Assembly (NCBI GenBank): GCA_963788125.1 | Contig: CAWBFN010000003.1 | Span: forward strand, 62,001-126,000 | Reading direction: 5' to 3' | Origin: Bog-473 sp963788125 | GTDB lineage: Bacteria; Actinomycetota; Acidimicrobiia; Acidimicrobiales; RAAP-2 | Length of the DNA stretch: 64,000 nt | Shown: in pieces, positions 9,259 to 18,095 of the stretch | Layout: each line of letters opens with the position of its first letter | Position numbering within the stretch: position 1 is the stretch's first letter | Made by a program: the position numbers and the translations under genes | The notes under the pieces: generated by a model | The model's database searches: none | What the model was told of the DNA's origin: nothing | What the model saw: only the letters and a program-made list of their open reading frames with translations

Positions 9259-10341
9259 GTGTCGACGAAGGGCTTGGGCCTGTCCGAGATTCCCACGCAG
9301 TGGGACGAGGTGACGCCGCAGTGGATGACGCACGCCCTCTCCCGCCACTGTCCAGGCGCCCATGTGAGCGATGTCGAGGTGGTCATGGTCGACGACGGCA
9401 CCAATCGAAGGGCCCGGTTACGGGTGAGGTACGACGCCGGTGAGGGTCCTGGTGTCGTTTTCGTCAAGGCCGAAGGTGACTACCGGGAGGCCCACGCTCG
9501 AAACGGCAACATGTTCAACGAGCCGGACCTGTTTTCGGCCGGCGTGCCCATCCCGGTGGACCATCCCTTGGCCTACGCCGTCCTCATCGACCGGCCGGGC
9601 CTCGACTATGTGATCGTCATGGAGGATGTCACCGTGCGCGGCGCGGACCCGAGGGATGCGACCCGACCGATGACGGTCGACCAAGTAGACCGTGGTTTGC
9701 AGGGTCTGGCTCGGCTCCACAGCCAGTACTGGGCGTTCTCGGCGGTGACGCATCCGGAGTTGGCCTGGGTGCAGACCTGGGAGCCGACCGAGGGTTTCGC
9801 CGAGGGTCTGGCGTCGCGGATCCCCAAGGGTCTCGAGCGCGGAGCAGCGTGCCTTCCCGAAGAGGTCCGGGAGTTGCCCGTCGAGGCGATCCTGAGTGCC
9901 TGGGCGCGCGTCGTGAGGTCGCTGGCACAGGGGCCACTGACGTTGCTGCACGGCGACCCCCACATTGGCAACACCTATGTCTTGCCGCACGACGACATAG
10001 GTTTCCTCGACTGGCAGGTCGTCAGGCGAGGCAATTGGTCTCACGACGTGGGGTACTTCCTCGTGAGCGCGCTCACCGTTGCAGACCGCCGCCGCAGTGA
10101 GGCGGAGCTGATCGAGGCCTACCGCGGCGCGCTCGCCCCGCCGGAAGGGGAGCGACCGTCCAAGGAAGAAGCCTGGCTGCGCTACCACGCGTCATCGGCC
10201 TACGGCCTGGCGGTTTGGTTGGCGACCCTGGGGACCGACACCGCCCAACGGCGAGAGGTCTGTGTGCGGCTCTGCGAGCGTTACGCGGCCGCCTTCCTCG
10301 AACTCGACAGCACAGACGCCCTGACCAGTCTCGGTGTGTAG
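9259..10341 (+). CDS. APH/EcKL-like phosphotransferase
   Basis: A 360-residue protein kinase-like phosphotransferase. The catalytic loop reads LLHGDPHIGN and the metal-binding Asp is in FLDWQVV. The N-terminal lobe is less conserved, ending in VFVKAEG with a candidate ATP-binding lysine. Similar proteins are often found beside acyl-CoA dehydrogenases in actinobacteria, as here, 163 bases before two such genes. The GTG start has no Shine-Dalgarno, but CAAGAT at 9247-9252 is six bases upstream, which suggests a leaderless message. The phosphate acceptor may be a hydroxylated lipid or alcohol; this is inference. Confidence 0.8.
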   Translation: MSTKGLGLSEIPTQWDEVTPQWMTHALSRHCPGAHVSDVEVVMVDDGTNRRARLRVRYDAGEGPGVVFVKAEGDYREAHARNGNMFNEPDLFSAGVPIPVDHPLAYAVLIDRPGLDYVIVMEDVTVRGADPRDATRPMTVDQVDRGLQGLARLHSQYWAFSAVTHPELAWVQTWEPTEGFAEGLASRIPKGLERGAACLPEEVRELPVEAILSAWARVVRSLAQGPLTLLHGDPHIGNTYVLPHDDIGFLDWQVVRRGNWSHDVGYFLVSALTVADRRRSEAELIEAYRGALAPPEGERPSKEEAWLRYHASSAYGLAVWLATLGTDTAQRREVCVRLCERYAAAFLELDSTDALTSLGV

Positions 10342-10504
10342 TGATCGGTCTCGACCGACGGACATGGTCGGGGCAAAGCGCCGAAGTGGTCGTCGGTTTG
10401 ACATCCGCTGAACGCCATCGAAGAATGCGGAGGCTTGCTGCGAGGACGCCGAATCAGGGGGTACGCCGGATGCGCCGGGAGAGAACAGTGGTGGAGGCTC
10501 AGTC

Positions 10505-11572
10505 GTGGTGTCGCTGAGCGCGGAGCCCGGCCCCCGACGGGCGGACTACTCGCTGAGCGACGAGCAGGAGTCCCTGCGGGACGCCTTCGCCGCCTTCTTC
10601 GAGCGCGAGTGCACGAGCGAACGCGTGCGGGAGGCAGAACCGACCGGGTTCGACCCGCACTTCTGGAAGCGGCTGAACGACATGCGGATGGTGGCCATGG
10701 GTGTGCCCGAGTCGGCCGGGGGCGACGGGGCCGGCCTGGTGGAGCTGTCCCTGCTCGCCGAGGAGTTCGGGCGGCGGCTGGCACCGGCGCCCCTGATCGA
10801 GGCGGTCGTGGCGGCCCGTCTGCTTGCCGCGGCGGCTACGGGTGCGGCGGAGTGGGTGGCCGGCGCCGTCTCGGGTGACCGTCTGGTGACCCTCGCACTC
10901 CACCCGGGCGCCGGACCGCAGCTGCTGCCGGCGGGCGCGGTGGCCGACGCGGTGATCGGTGTGGTCGACGACGAGCTCGTGCTCACCGCGCTGGACGGGC
11001 ACCCCACTGCCGTGGCCAACCAGGGGTACGCGCCGATCGCCTGGTGGGACCCGGGCACCGCCGGTGGCGACCGCGTCGTCATCGACTCAGGGCCCGAGGC
11101 GATGGTCTCGTTCGACCGGGCCCGGCGGGAATGGAAGCTGCTCATGGCCGGCGCCCTGGTCGGGATGGCCCGGGCCACCCTGGACATCGGGGTGGAGCAC
11201 GCCCGGTCGCGGGTGGCCTTCGGCGCGCCGATCGGCGCGTTCCAGGCCGTCTCGCACGCCTTGGCCGACGTCGCCATGGCGGTGGACACCGCGCGCCGGC
11301 TGGTGCACAAGGCCGCCTGGTATGCGGAGTACGAGCCGGACACCGGCGGGCAGCTGACCCCCATGGCCTACCTGTACGCCGAGCAGTCGGCCATGCGGGC
11401 CGCCACGGTCGGGGTCCACGTGCTAGGGGGTGTGGGCTTCACCGTCGAGTCGGACCAGCAGCTGTACTTCCGCCGGGTGAAGGGATGGACGCTGGTCGCG
11501 GGCGATCCGAAGGCGACGCTGGCTGAGATCGCCGAGGCGAGCTTCGGGCCGGCGGGGGCCACGGTCAACTGA
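10505..11572 (+). CDS. Acyl-CoA dehydrogenase, short subunit-like
   Basis: A 355-residue flavin-dependent acyl-CoA dehydrogenase. The C-terminal FAD/CoA domain shows SRVAFGAPIGAFQAVSHALADVA, split as R-V-A-F-G and Q-A-V-S-H-A-L-A-D, and later GGVGFT. The middle domain is short and weakly conserved, as in partner subunits of heteromeric steroid-type enzymes. GTG 10505 follows GGTGGAGGC. It is 18 bases upstream of a second, longer acyl-CoA dehydrogenase, so an alpha2beta2 enzyme is likely by analogy with FadE pairs of mycobacterial cholesterol catabolism. The substrate is not readable. Confidence 0.9.
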   Translation: MVSLSAEPGPRRADYSLSDEQESLRDAFAAFFERECTSERVREAEPTGFDPHFWKRLNDMRMVAMGVPESAGGDGAGLVELSLLAEEFGRRLAPAPLIEAVVAARLLAAAATGAAEWVAGAVSGDRLVTLALHPGAGPQLLPAGAVADAVIGVVDDELVLTALDGHPTAVANQGYAPIAWWDPGTAGGDRVVIDSGPEAMVSFDRARREWKLLMAGALVGMARATLDIGVEHARSRVAFGAPIGAFQAVSHALADVAMAVDTARRLVHKAAWYAEYEPDTGGQLTPMAYLYAEQSAMRAATVGVHVLGGVGFTVESDQQLYFRRVKGWTLVAGDPKATLAEIAEASFGPAGATVN

Positions 11573-11590
11573 AACAGGAGGGAGACGTTC

Positions 11591-12778
11591 ATGGATTTCA
11601 GCACCATCGAGCTCGACGATGCGACCCGGGCCTTCTGGGACGATGCGCGGGCATTCTGCGACGAACACGTCACGTCCGAGGTGATCGCCGAGGAGTTCCG
11701 CACCGGCTCTGGCTTCAACGAGGGCCTGCACAAGGCGATGGGCGCCCGGGGCTGGATCGTGCCCACGTGGTCCCGCGAGGCCGGCGGGGCCGGTGCCACC
11801 CCCCTGCAGGCGGCCCTGCTCACTCGCGAGCTGCGGGCCCGCCACGCTCCCACCATCTCGTGGGGGACCACCATGAACGTGCTACCCGCTGTGGAGCAGT
11901 GGGCAACCGACGAGCTCAAGGCTGACGTCCTGCCGGGGGTGGCGCGGGGCGACGTCCGCTTCTGCCTGGGCTACACCGAACCCGACTCCGGATCCGATAT
12001 CGCGGCGGCCCGGACCCGGGCCCAGCGGGACGGCGACGAGTGGGTGATCGAAGGCCAGAAGATGTTCACCACCGGGGCCCAGAACTGCCAGTACTCGTTC
12101 CTCCTCACCCGCACCAACCCCGACGCCCCCAAGCACAAGGGCCTCACGATGTTCCTCTGCCCGCTCGCAGAGGCCGAGATCCGCCCCATCCACACCCTCG
12201 GCGGGGAACGGACCAACATGGTCTTCTACGACTCCATCCGGGTCCTCGACCACTACCGGTTGGGACCGGTCGACCAGGGTTGGATGGTGCTGCTCGGCCC
12301 GCTGAACACCGAACACGCCATTGGCGAGGACAGTCACCGGGTCACCCTCGAAGACCAGGGGGGCATGTACGGCTCCTCTTCGGCCACCTCGTTAGAGGTC
12401 GCCCTCGAGTGGGCCCGCACGACCGGGCCGGACGGACGCCGGCCGATCGACGATCCGCTCGTGCGCCAGCGCCTGGCCCAGGCCGCCCTCGAGGTGGCGG
12501 TGGCGACCGCCTCCACCGGGCCGGCGGGACGGGTCATCTCCTCCGAGGTGGCCATACGCGTGAACGAGGACCTCATCGACCTGGTGGGGCCCCGTGGACT
12601 GCTCGCCCCCGGCGAGGAGGGCGCCATCGGCGGAGGCTGGCTGGAGTACGCCCACCGCTTCGCCCAGGGCACCGCCACCTACGGAGGCACGACGGAGGTC
12701 TTCCGTAACATCGTGGCCGAACGTTTTCTCGGTCTCCCCCGCAGCGCGCCCGGTTCTGCCAAGTCGCTGGTGGGATGA
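11591..12778 (+). CDS. Acyl-CoA dehydrogenase, long subunit-like
   Basis: A 395-residue acyl-CoA dehydrogenase. The flavin-binding middle domain carries TEPDSGSD and GQKMFTTGAQ, and the C-terminal region ends in YGGTTEVFRNIVAERFLGLP. These are full-strength family motifs, unlike the shorter preceding gene. ATG 11591 follows a strong ACAGGAGGGAG site. It probably forms a heterotetramer with the 10505 product and introduces an alpha,beta double bond into a CoA ester, with electrons passing to electron-transfer flavoprotein encoded elsewhere. Confidence 0.92.
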   Translation: MDFSTIELDDATRAFWDDARAFCDEHVTSEVIAEEFRTGSGFNEGLHKAMGARGWIVPTWSREAGGAGATPLQAALLTRELRARHAPTISWGTTMNVLPAVEQWATDELKADVLPGVARGDVRFCLGYTEPDSGSDIAAARTRAQRDGDEWVIEGQKMFTTGAQNCQYSFLLTRTNPDAPKHKGLTMFLCPLAEAEIRPIHTLGGERTNMVFYDSIRVLDHYRLGPVDQGWMVLLGPLNTEHAIGEDSHRVTLEDQGGMYGSSSATSLEVALEWARTTGPDGRRPIDDPLVRQRLAQAALEVAVATASTGPAGRVISSEVAIRVNEDLIDLVGPRGLLAPGEEGAIGGGWLEYAHRFAQGTATYGGTTEVFRNIVAERFLGLPRSAPGSAKSLVG

Positions 12779-12863
12779 GACTGTCCTACGCTTCCCCTCG
12801 GGGGACCGACGACCCGGTCATTCGGAGAACCAGAGCAGGCCGGGCGCAAAGGGGATGGTGGAC

Positions 12864-13718
12864 ATGGTGCGAGACATCCGCGAGCTGAAAGACGATCCGG
12901 AGGCCTACGCCAAGGAGCTGGAGCGCCGGTGGACGGGTCTTCTGAGCTACCGCTACATCGGGCGCAACCATGGTTCGATGAACACGGGGCCGGTGGACAA
13001 CACCGTCAGGCTGCGCCGCGACATGCGCAACGCGTCGGGTGGGCTGCTCGTCGCACCCATCGCCATTGCCTCGCCCGAGGGCGACGTCGGGCCCGACCTG
13101 GTGGCGGTGCCGAACCCCGTCATCCACTCCTGCCAGATTCTGGACGCGGCGCGCGACGTGCAGCGCATTGAGGTGGTGGAGTCGGAGGTCCTCAAGTCGG
13201 GTGTCCGAATGGGCTACAGCCGGTCCAAGATCGTGGACGCCGACGACCACGATCGGGTCATCGCGTTCACCGAGGGTCAGGGGGTCAGCCTGGGAACCCC
13301 ACCCGAAGGGCTCGAGAAGATGCCCGAGGACAGGATCGAGATCGTGGACTCACCGGATCTGCCGCCGTTGTGGGAGGTGTTCGGAGCCTCCCGCCGCGGC
13401 GACGGTCACTGGATCCTCCCGGAGCTGTCGGTGGAACTGGCATCGCCGGACGCCGCCCTCCACATCGGCCCCCAACACGTGGTGCTCGAAACTGCGGCCA
13501 TTAGTTTCGCCGCCGACCTGATCGGCACCGACACGCTGCAGATGCAGACGTGGCATGTGATGTTCCTCGCCCGCGGCAAGGTCGGCCCCTTCCGGGTGGA
13601 CGGCGAGGGGGTGCGGGGCGCCGATGGCAGGGTCGGCGCGCGCATGGTCCTCCACGACGAGGGCAACGGGGATCGTGCGGTGACCTCGGCGTCTGCGGTC
13701 TTCCAGATGGTCGGCTGA
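12864..13718 (+). CDS. PaaI/thioesterase-like double-hotdog protein
   Basis: A 284-residue protein that can be divided into two hotdog-like halves. The first half contains D-N-T-V-R-L-R-R-D-M-R-N-A-S-G-G-L and a strand-rich segment ending near residue 140. The second has a similar helix-strand pattern around LPELSVELASPDAALHIGP and ends in SASAVFQMV. It follows the two acyl-CoA dehydrogenases by 85 bases, suggesting CoA-thioester hydrolysis or dehydration. ATG 12864 is chosen because AAAGGGG lies nine bases upstream; ATG 12855 is too close to that site. The family assignment rests on pattern only. Confidence 0.6.
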   Translation: MVRDIRELKDDPEAYAKELERRWTGLLSYRYIGRNHGSMNTGPVDNTVRLRRDMRNASGGLLVAPIAIASPEGDVGPDLVAVPNPVIHSCQILDAARDVQRIEVVESEVLKSGVRMGYSRSKIVDADDHDRVIAFTEGQGVSLGTPPEGLEKMPEDRIEIVDSPDLPPLWEVFGASRRGDGHWILPELSVELASPDAALHIGPQHVVLETAAISFAADLIGTDTLQMQTWHVMFLARGKVGPFRVDGEGVRGADGRVGARMVLHDEGNGDRAVTSASAVFQMVG

Positions 13719-13736
13719 TCCCCTCGTTCAGCTCGT

Positions 13737-14198
13737 TCAGCCGAGCGCGCCGATGTCGATGAATCCGCGGCGCACGGCGAAGCGCCAGTGACCGTTTTCG
13801 CGCACGAACTCGTCCACGTGCCGACCGACCAGGACTGACGGCGCCGCGCCGTCTTTGCCCTTGGCTACGGCCGTCCATACGCACTCTCCCGACGCGCTGT
13901 CGCCGCCGGACAGTTCGATGCGAGGGGTGTCGATGAGGTGGACCGAGCTCTTTTCCTCACCGGGCGAGCGGTTGCCGAGCATCTGGGCCGCCGCCCGGGC
14001 GATCTCCTCGCGGCCGTCGGCCCGCAGTACCGGTCCGATCCGGAGCTTGGCCTCCCGGGCGAAGAGGGAGGCGTAGGCGACCGGGTCGCCGTCATCGAGG
14101 TGGCGGCCGTAGTCGACGTAGAGGCGGCGGATCTCCTCTATGTCCTCCAGCCGTTGGAGCCGCTCGCTCAGCTCGGTCAGGGTGTCAGCGGTTGGCAT
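13737..14198 (-). CDS. SnoaL-like/NTF2-fold protein
   Basis: A 153-residue single-domain protein. The helix E-D-I-E-E-I-R-R-L-Y-V-D-Y-G-R-H-L-D is typical of the SnoaL-like polyketide-cyclase/ring-hydroxylating beta-subunit group, followed by A-S-L-F-A-R-E-A-K and a sheet with V-H-L-I-D-T-P. A candidate acid/base Asp is in the D-D-G-D-P loop. It starts 18 bases after the hydratase stop and is probably co-transcribed with it. These domains act as isomerases, dehydratases or cyclases; no specific substrate is known. Confidence 0.8.
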   Translation of the reverse strand: MPTADTLTELSERLQRLEDIEEIRRLYVDYGRHLDDGDPVAYASLFAREAKLRIGPVLRADGREEIARAAAQMLGNRSPGEEKSSVHLIDTPRIELSGGDSASGECVWTAVAKGKDGAAPSVLVGRHVDEFVRENGHWRFAVRRGFIDIGALG

Positions 14199-14216
14199 CT
14201 CATTGCCCTCCTTCCT

Positions 14217-15065
14217 CTAGTCCGGCGGGCCGCCGGCTGGCATGTTGAGCAGGGTCACTTCCTCCCTGAACGTCTGCCACATCGTCTGCTCCCATGCGGC
14301 ATTCAGTTGACCCTTTATGTGGCCCAGGCGGGCACTGACGTCCCGACTGGTTCCGGACGCAGCCGGACCCTTCGAGGGGGCGCTCAGCGTCGCCAACTTC
14401 CGGGCCGTATCGGCGGCCACGCTCTCGAGCTCCGCGGCGGGCACGCAGCCGTTTATCAGCCGCCACTCGACCGCCTGCGGGGCGCGCAGAGGCTCTCCCA
14501 AGAGGGCCATCTCCTTGGCCAGCGGGAGGCTGAGCGACCTGGTCAGCAGCCAGGCCGCCCCGCCCTCGAGCGGGAGGCCGATGCGGGCGAATATCTCCCA
14601 GAACGTGGCCTGCTCGGACGCGTAGATCAGGTCACACGCCAAGGCGAGCTGGCATCCGGCACCGATGGCCGGCCCGTTGACGGCGGCGATGAACGGCGTC
14701 TCACTACGCCAGATCGACTCAAGGAGGCGGTACCAGCCGTAGAGGAGCCCGTCGTCGCGGGGTACGGTCGTCGTTCGCCGGCGCTCCACCGGGATCTCCA
14801 ACGCCTCCGACTTGAGGTCGGCACCCGCCGAGAACACCGAACCGGTGCCCGTGATGATTGCGACCTTTACCGCCTTGTCCTCGGTGGCGTCGCGGATCGC
14901 CTCCAAGAGCGCGTCGCGCAGACCCATTCCGTTGGGGCCCTGGCCTCCCGGATAGTGGTCGATGGCGTTGCGCTGTTCCGGCCGGTTCAGGCGCAGCCAC
15001 GCCACGCCGTCCGACAGTTCGTAGATCAGACCGGCCTGGGCCCACGTGTCCGTATCGGTGGCCAT
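14217..15065 (-). CDS. Enoyl-CoA hydratase/isomerase family protein
   Basis: A 282-residue crotonase. The first oxyanion region reads FSAGADLKS and the second AAVNGPAIGAGCQLALACDL, both canonical. The usual glutamate acid/base position after the second motif shows ASEQATFWEIFARIGLPLEGG, so one Glu is available. ATG 15065 has AAGGGAGGGAG upstream; longer upstream translation in this frame lacks coding character. It heads a two-gene operon with a SnoaL-like protein and diverges from the Rieske gene. Confidence 0.92.
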   Translation of the reverse strand: MATDTDTWAQAGLIYELSDGVAWLRLNRPEQRNAIDHYPGGQGPNGMGLRDALLEAIRDATEDKAVKVAIITGTGSVFSAGADLKSEALEIPVERRRTTTVPRDDGLLYGWYRLLESIWRSETPFIAAVNGPAIGAGCQLALACDLIYASEQATFWEIFARIGLPLEGGAAWLLTRSLSLPLAKEMALLGEPLRAPQAVEWRLINGCVPAAELESVAADTARKLATLSAPSKGPAASGTSRDVSARLGHIKGQLNAAWEQTMWQTFREEVTLLNMPAGGPPD

Positions 15066-15203
15066 AGGACTCCCTCCCTTTGTCGGGTGACAGTAACCGG
15101 CCAGGCATGGCCGGGCTAATGGGAGGAGCGTCCCGTGTCGTTTGCCGCTTGTCCCGTGGCCCCTTCGCGCTCGTGGTCGACACGGGTCGGGCAGACTACT
15201 GCG

Positions 15204-15539
15204 GTGACCGACGACGACAGATTCATCGACGCCATGCCGGCTGACTACCTGGCCCCCGGTGAGACAGCCACGGTCGACGTCGACGGGATCCCCGTGACCA
15301 TCGCCAACGCCGACGGGACGTGGTGCGCCTACGAGAGCACCTGTCCCCACCAGTCGACACCTCTGGGCGGCGTCCCTCTGGTCAGGAAGACGCTCTTGCA
15401 GTGCCCCGAGCACGGATCGATGTTCGATGTGGCCACCGGCCAGTGCGTGCTGCCTTCGCAGGACGGCTGGACAGGAACGCTCCGCACCTATCGGACACGG
15501 CTGGTCGAGGACGTAGTCCAGGTATCCCTGCGGGAGTAG
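15204..15539 (+). CDS. Rieske [2Fe-2S] ferredoxin
   Basis: A 111-residue soluble Rieske protein with both cluster boxes: Cys47-Pro-His49 and Cys67-Pro-Glu-His70. It would carry electrons to an oxygenase; the two P450s about 7 kb away are candidate clients. Two starts compete. GTG 15204 gives a normal ferredoxin N-terminus and has CAGACT six bases upstream, a possible leaderless -10. GTG 15135 has a good GGGAGGAG site but adds 23 residues of poor third-position bias. I prefer 15204. No membrane segment is present. Confidence 0.88.
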   Translation: MTDDDRFIDAMPADYLAPGETATVDVDGIPVTIANADGTWCAYESTCPHQSTPLGGVPLVRKTLLQCPEHGSMFDVATGQCVLPSQDGWTGTLRTYRTRLVEDVVQVSLRE

Positions 15540-15561
15540 TTCGAGTCACGCCGGCCACACT

Positions 15562-15577
15562 CCCGTCCATTGACGGG
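15562..15577. terminator. Short stem-loop between convergent genes
   Basis: CCCGTC at 15562-15567 and GACGGG at 15572-15577 form a perfect six-base-pair stem with a CATT loop between the convergent Rieske and amidohydrolase genes. It lacks a T-run, so it would be a non-canonical terminator. Confidence 0.45.
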
Positions 15578-15584
15578 GATGCGC

Positions 15585-16841
15585 CTACGCGGCGTACTTG
15601 CCGACCTTCATCGCCTTCTCGAGAGATCCGCCCATGATCTCGGCCTGCTGGTCCGGCGAAAGGTCCTTCACCACTTCCGAGTACGCCAAGGGATCGGCCA
15701 TCCCCTCCGGGTGGGGAAAGTCCGACCCGAACATGATGTGGTCGACGGGGATACCGATGTCGATCAGGCCCTTGGGGTCGGGCTCGTGGAACGCGTGCAC
15801 CCACACGTTGCGGTTGAACAGTTCGACCGGGTTCTCGTCGAACAGCATGGGCGACGAGTCGTACACCCGCTGCAGCTTGGCGTAGAACGGGCGGATCCAG
15901 CGGCTGCCGTACTCGACCGGCATGAACTTCAGCCGCGGGAAGCGGGTGGCCAGGCCGTGGCCGATGATCGATGCCATGGCATCGATCAGGTTGTCCTTCT
16001 CCGACGACAACGCCACGAACGTCGGGTTCGCCCTCCGGGCGCCCTTGGCGATGCTCATCTCAAGCCCGCCCAGCCCTTCCCACTCATTGAGGTAACGGTG
16101 GTATCCGGGGTCCCCCGAGTGCATGCCGACGACGATGTCCAGTTCCTGCACCCGTTCCCAGAACGGATCGAACTCGGGCAGGGCGAACGACTTCCGACCC
16201 TTCCAGGTCGGGACCGGCGCCACCCTGATGAGGAAGATCTTGGCGCCGCGCTCATGGACGAACTCCAGCTCCTCGAGCGCCCGATCGACACCGGCGGCCA
16301 GGCTGATGATGGGTGTCGAGTAGATCGCGTCCGAGTAGACGTAGCTCCAGTGCTCGTGCATCCACTGGTTCAGTGCGTGGATCACCGCCACCGCGACATC
16401 GGGATCATCGGCCACCCGCTCCTCTAAGGCACTGGCCAGCGTCGGCCACAGCAGCGTCCGGTCGATCCCCATCTCCTTCATGAGCTCCAAGCGGGGCTCG
16501 GGATCGAAGAAGGCGTCGATGCCGGGCATCACCAGCATCTTCTTGCGGTGCAGTCCGACCTCGGAACTGCCGAACCCCCCACCGCCCCGGGTGATGTCCA
16601 TGCCGGCCTCGCCCGGCGCGGCCACCTTGCCGAATGTCGGGTTGGGAATGTAGTCGGTTATGTGATCACGAATGGCGAGCTTCGTTCGCCCATTGATCTC
16701 GACGTACTTAATGACGCCCTCGTACTCACGGGGGAGGAACTTGGTCAGTGCGTCGCCGTTCTCGTAGAGATGGTTGTCGGCGTCGAACGTCGAGTATGGC
16801 AGCTCGCGGTGCGTGACCTGGATGTACTGGGTGTCGCTCAT
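15585..16841 (-). CDS. Amidohydrolase family 2 (PF04909) protein, paralogue 2
   Basis: A 418-residue TIM-barrel hydrolase/decarboxylase. The N-terminal motif is FDADNHLYE, a mid-protein histidine is in VGMHSGDPGYH, and the late motif is FGSDFPHPEG. It is closely similar to the 47178-48374 paralogue: both have DALTKFLP, YIPNPTF, H-E-x-D-P and the same end motif. ATG 16841 has GGGGGAAGGA upstream, and the longer open frame is ignored. The gene stands alone, divergent from an SDR. The Asp/His set supports metal binding, but the N-terminal DADNH form differs from the textbook H-x-H. Confidence 0.88.
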   Translation of the reverse strand: MSDTQYIQVTHRELPYSTFDADNHLYENGDALTKFLPREYEGVIKYVEINGRTKLAIRDHITDYIPNPTFGKVAAPGEAGMDITRGGGGFGSSEVGLHRKKMLVMPGIDAFFDPEPRLELMKEMGIDRTLLWPTLASALEERVADDPDVAVAVIHALNQWMHEHWSYVYSDAIYSTPIISLAAGVDRALEELEFVHERGAKIFLIRVAPVPTWKGRKSFALPEFDPFWERVQELDIVVGMHSGDPGYHRYLNEWEGLGGLEMSIAKGARRANPTFVALSSEKDNLIDAMASIIGHGLATRFPRLKFMPVEYGSRWIRPFYAKLQRVYDSSPMLFDENPVELFNRNVWVHAFHEPDPKGLIDIGIPVDHIMFGSDFPHPEGMADPLAYSEVVKDLSPDQQAEIMGGSLEKAMKVGKYAA

Positions 16842-17220
16842 TGCGATCCTTCCCCCTTCGCTGTGGCGGCCTACACCGCCGGTGACCACATAACAAGGTT
16901 GTGACGTCGATTTCAAATTAGCAAGATCCTCGGCGCGACGAGGCGGTGGCCGAGGCGACCGTGGATCCGCCCCACTTTTGGCGCGTCAGGCCACGTAGCG
17001 CTCGAGCCAGGCGTTGAGCGGCCGGGCGGCCTGCAGGCAGGCGACCACCCGGTCCTTGGCCCTCCTGGTCGAGAGCCGGGAACCGACCGGCCAGGACTTG
17101 GACATGACGATGCCCTTGTGCTTGAGCAGCTCACTACGGGCCGCGGGGAAGGCCCGTCCTGCCGCCGTCGGGTAGTTTCGCGGCCGCACGGTATGCCCGC
17201 GCCGCGCAAGAGGGGTCCAG
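16842..17220. promoter_or_regulatory. Long divergent spacer with CATAAC/GTTGTG inverted repeat
   Basis: This is the only stretch above 300 bases without a confidently called gene. Near the amidohydrolase end it holds CATAAC-aag-GTTGTG at 16889-16903, an odd-spaced inverted repeat next to the palindrome GACGTC, in an AT-richer patch that includes TTTCAAATTA. This patch is the likely promoter/operator of the amidohydrolase gene. The rest contains a possible short minus-strand reading frame at 16986-17189 and the promoter of the SDR. Confidence 0.4.
16986..17189 (-). CDS. Possible small hypothetical protein (67 aa)
   Basis: A short GTG-initiated minus-strand frame inside the divergent spacer. 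It has good third-position GC bias and a basic, compact sequence with an A-C-L-Q-A-A-R-P-L-N-A-W-L-E-R-Y end. It has no convincing ribosome site; a shorter version could start at ATG 17105. I recognise no family. It may be a chance frame, since antisense frames are common in DNA this GC-rich. Confidence 0.25.
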   Translation of the reverse strand: MRPRNYPTAAGRAFPAARSELLKHKGIVMSKSWPVGSRLSTRRAKDRVVACLQAARPLNAWLERYVA

Positions 17221-18069
17221 ATGAGCAACGGAATGCTGGAAGGCAAGACGGCGATCGTCACCGGCGCCAGCCGGGGAATTGGTGCCGCCGTTGCCGAACG
17301 TTTCGCCGCGGAAGGGGCCCGGGTGGCGCTCGTGGCCCGGACCCGCGACGCGCACGCAGAGCTGGGCGGCAGCCTGCTCGAGACCATGGCCACGTGTCAG
17401 TCCCATGGCGCTCAGGTGGCGATGATCCAGGCTGATCTTGCTGATCGGACGTCTCGAGGCACGGTGGTGGACGAAGCGGTCCGGCTGCTCGGAGGACCCG
17501 TGGACATTCTGGTGAACAACGCTGCCGCCTCGGTGTACGCGCCCGTGGCGAACTACTCGCTGGAGAGCCGGCGGGCGATGTTCGAGGTCAATTTTCAGAC
17601 TCCGGTGGACCTCATTCAGGCCACCCTGCCGCAGATGCTCGAGCGGGGCTCCGGTTGGGTTGTCAACGTGTCGAGCTCAACCGCCGACTACGACCGAGGA
17701 ACCGACGGGCAGGCTCCGGGACCGGGCGGGTTGAGCTCCACACTGGCCGTCTACGCCGCATCGAAGGCGGCCCTCAACCGGCTGAGCTACGCCTTGGCCC
17801 AGGAGCTGCGGGGGACCGGGGTCCGAGTGAACTGCGTTCTGCCCAGAAGTGCGGTGCTGACCGAGGGGATGGCGGCGCTGCTCGGGCCCAACCCCGACCC
17901 GAAGCACCTCGAACCGCTCGAAACGATGGCCGAGGCCATCTTGTTGCTGGCCCGCTGCCCCGAGGAGGTGACCGCAGGTACCTTCCGGAGCCTGGCGCTG
18001 CTCGAGGCGACGGGGACAAAGGTGATGTCCCTCGACGGCAAGAACAACATGCCAAGAACGTGGCAGTAG
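17221..18069 (+). CDS. SDR-family oxidoreductase
   Basis: A 282-residue classical short-chain dehydrogenase. The cofactor motif is TGASRGIG, the NNAAA motif follows near residue 100, and the catalytic set is Ser in NVSSST with Y-A-A-S-K. The Arg following the first strand suggests NADP may be accepted. ATG 17221 follows AGAGGGG. It is monocistronic in appearance: mobA starts 186 bases later after a hairpin. Probable role: alcohol/ketone interconversion in the catabolic set. Confidence 0.9.
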   Translation: MSNGMLEGKTAIVTGASRGIGAAVAERFAAEGARVALVARTRDAHAELGGSLLETMATCQSHGAQVAMIQADLADRTSRGTVVDEAVRLLGGPVDILVNNAAASVYAPVANYSLESRRAMFEVNFQTPVDLIQATLPQMLERGSGWVVNVSSSTADYDRGTDGQAPGPGGLSSTLAVYAASKAALNRLSYALAQELRGTGVRVNCVLPRSAVLTEGMAALLGPNPDPKHLEPLETMAEAILLLARCPEEVTAGTFRSLALLEATGTKVMSLDGKNNMPRTWQ

Positions 18070-18080
18070 CAGCTCGTGGG

Positions 18081-18095
18081 TAAGGCGGAACCTTA
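18081..18095. terminator. Small hairpin after the SDR gene
   Basis: TAAGG at 18081-18085 and CCTTA at 18091-18095 make a perfect five-base-pair hairpin 11 bases after the SDR stop. The stem is short and no T-run follows, so termination activity is uncertain. Confidence 0.25.

Noticed and set aside
17811..17825. GGGAC-CGGG-GTCCG resembling a DevR box
   Set aside because: It lies inside the SDR coding sequence and has one mismatch; taken as a chance match, and used as a caution for the boxes near 28.5 kb.
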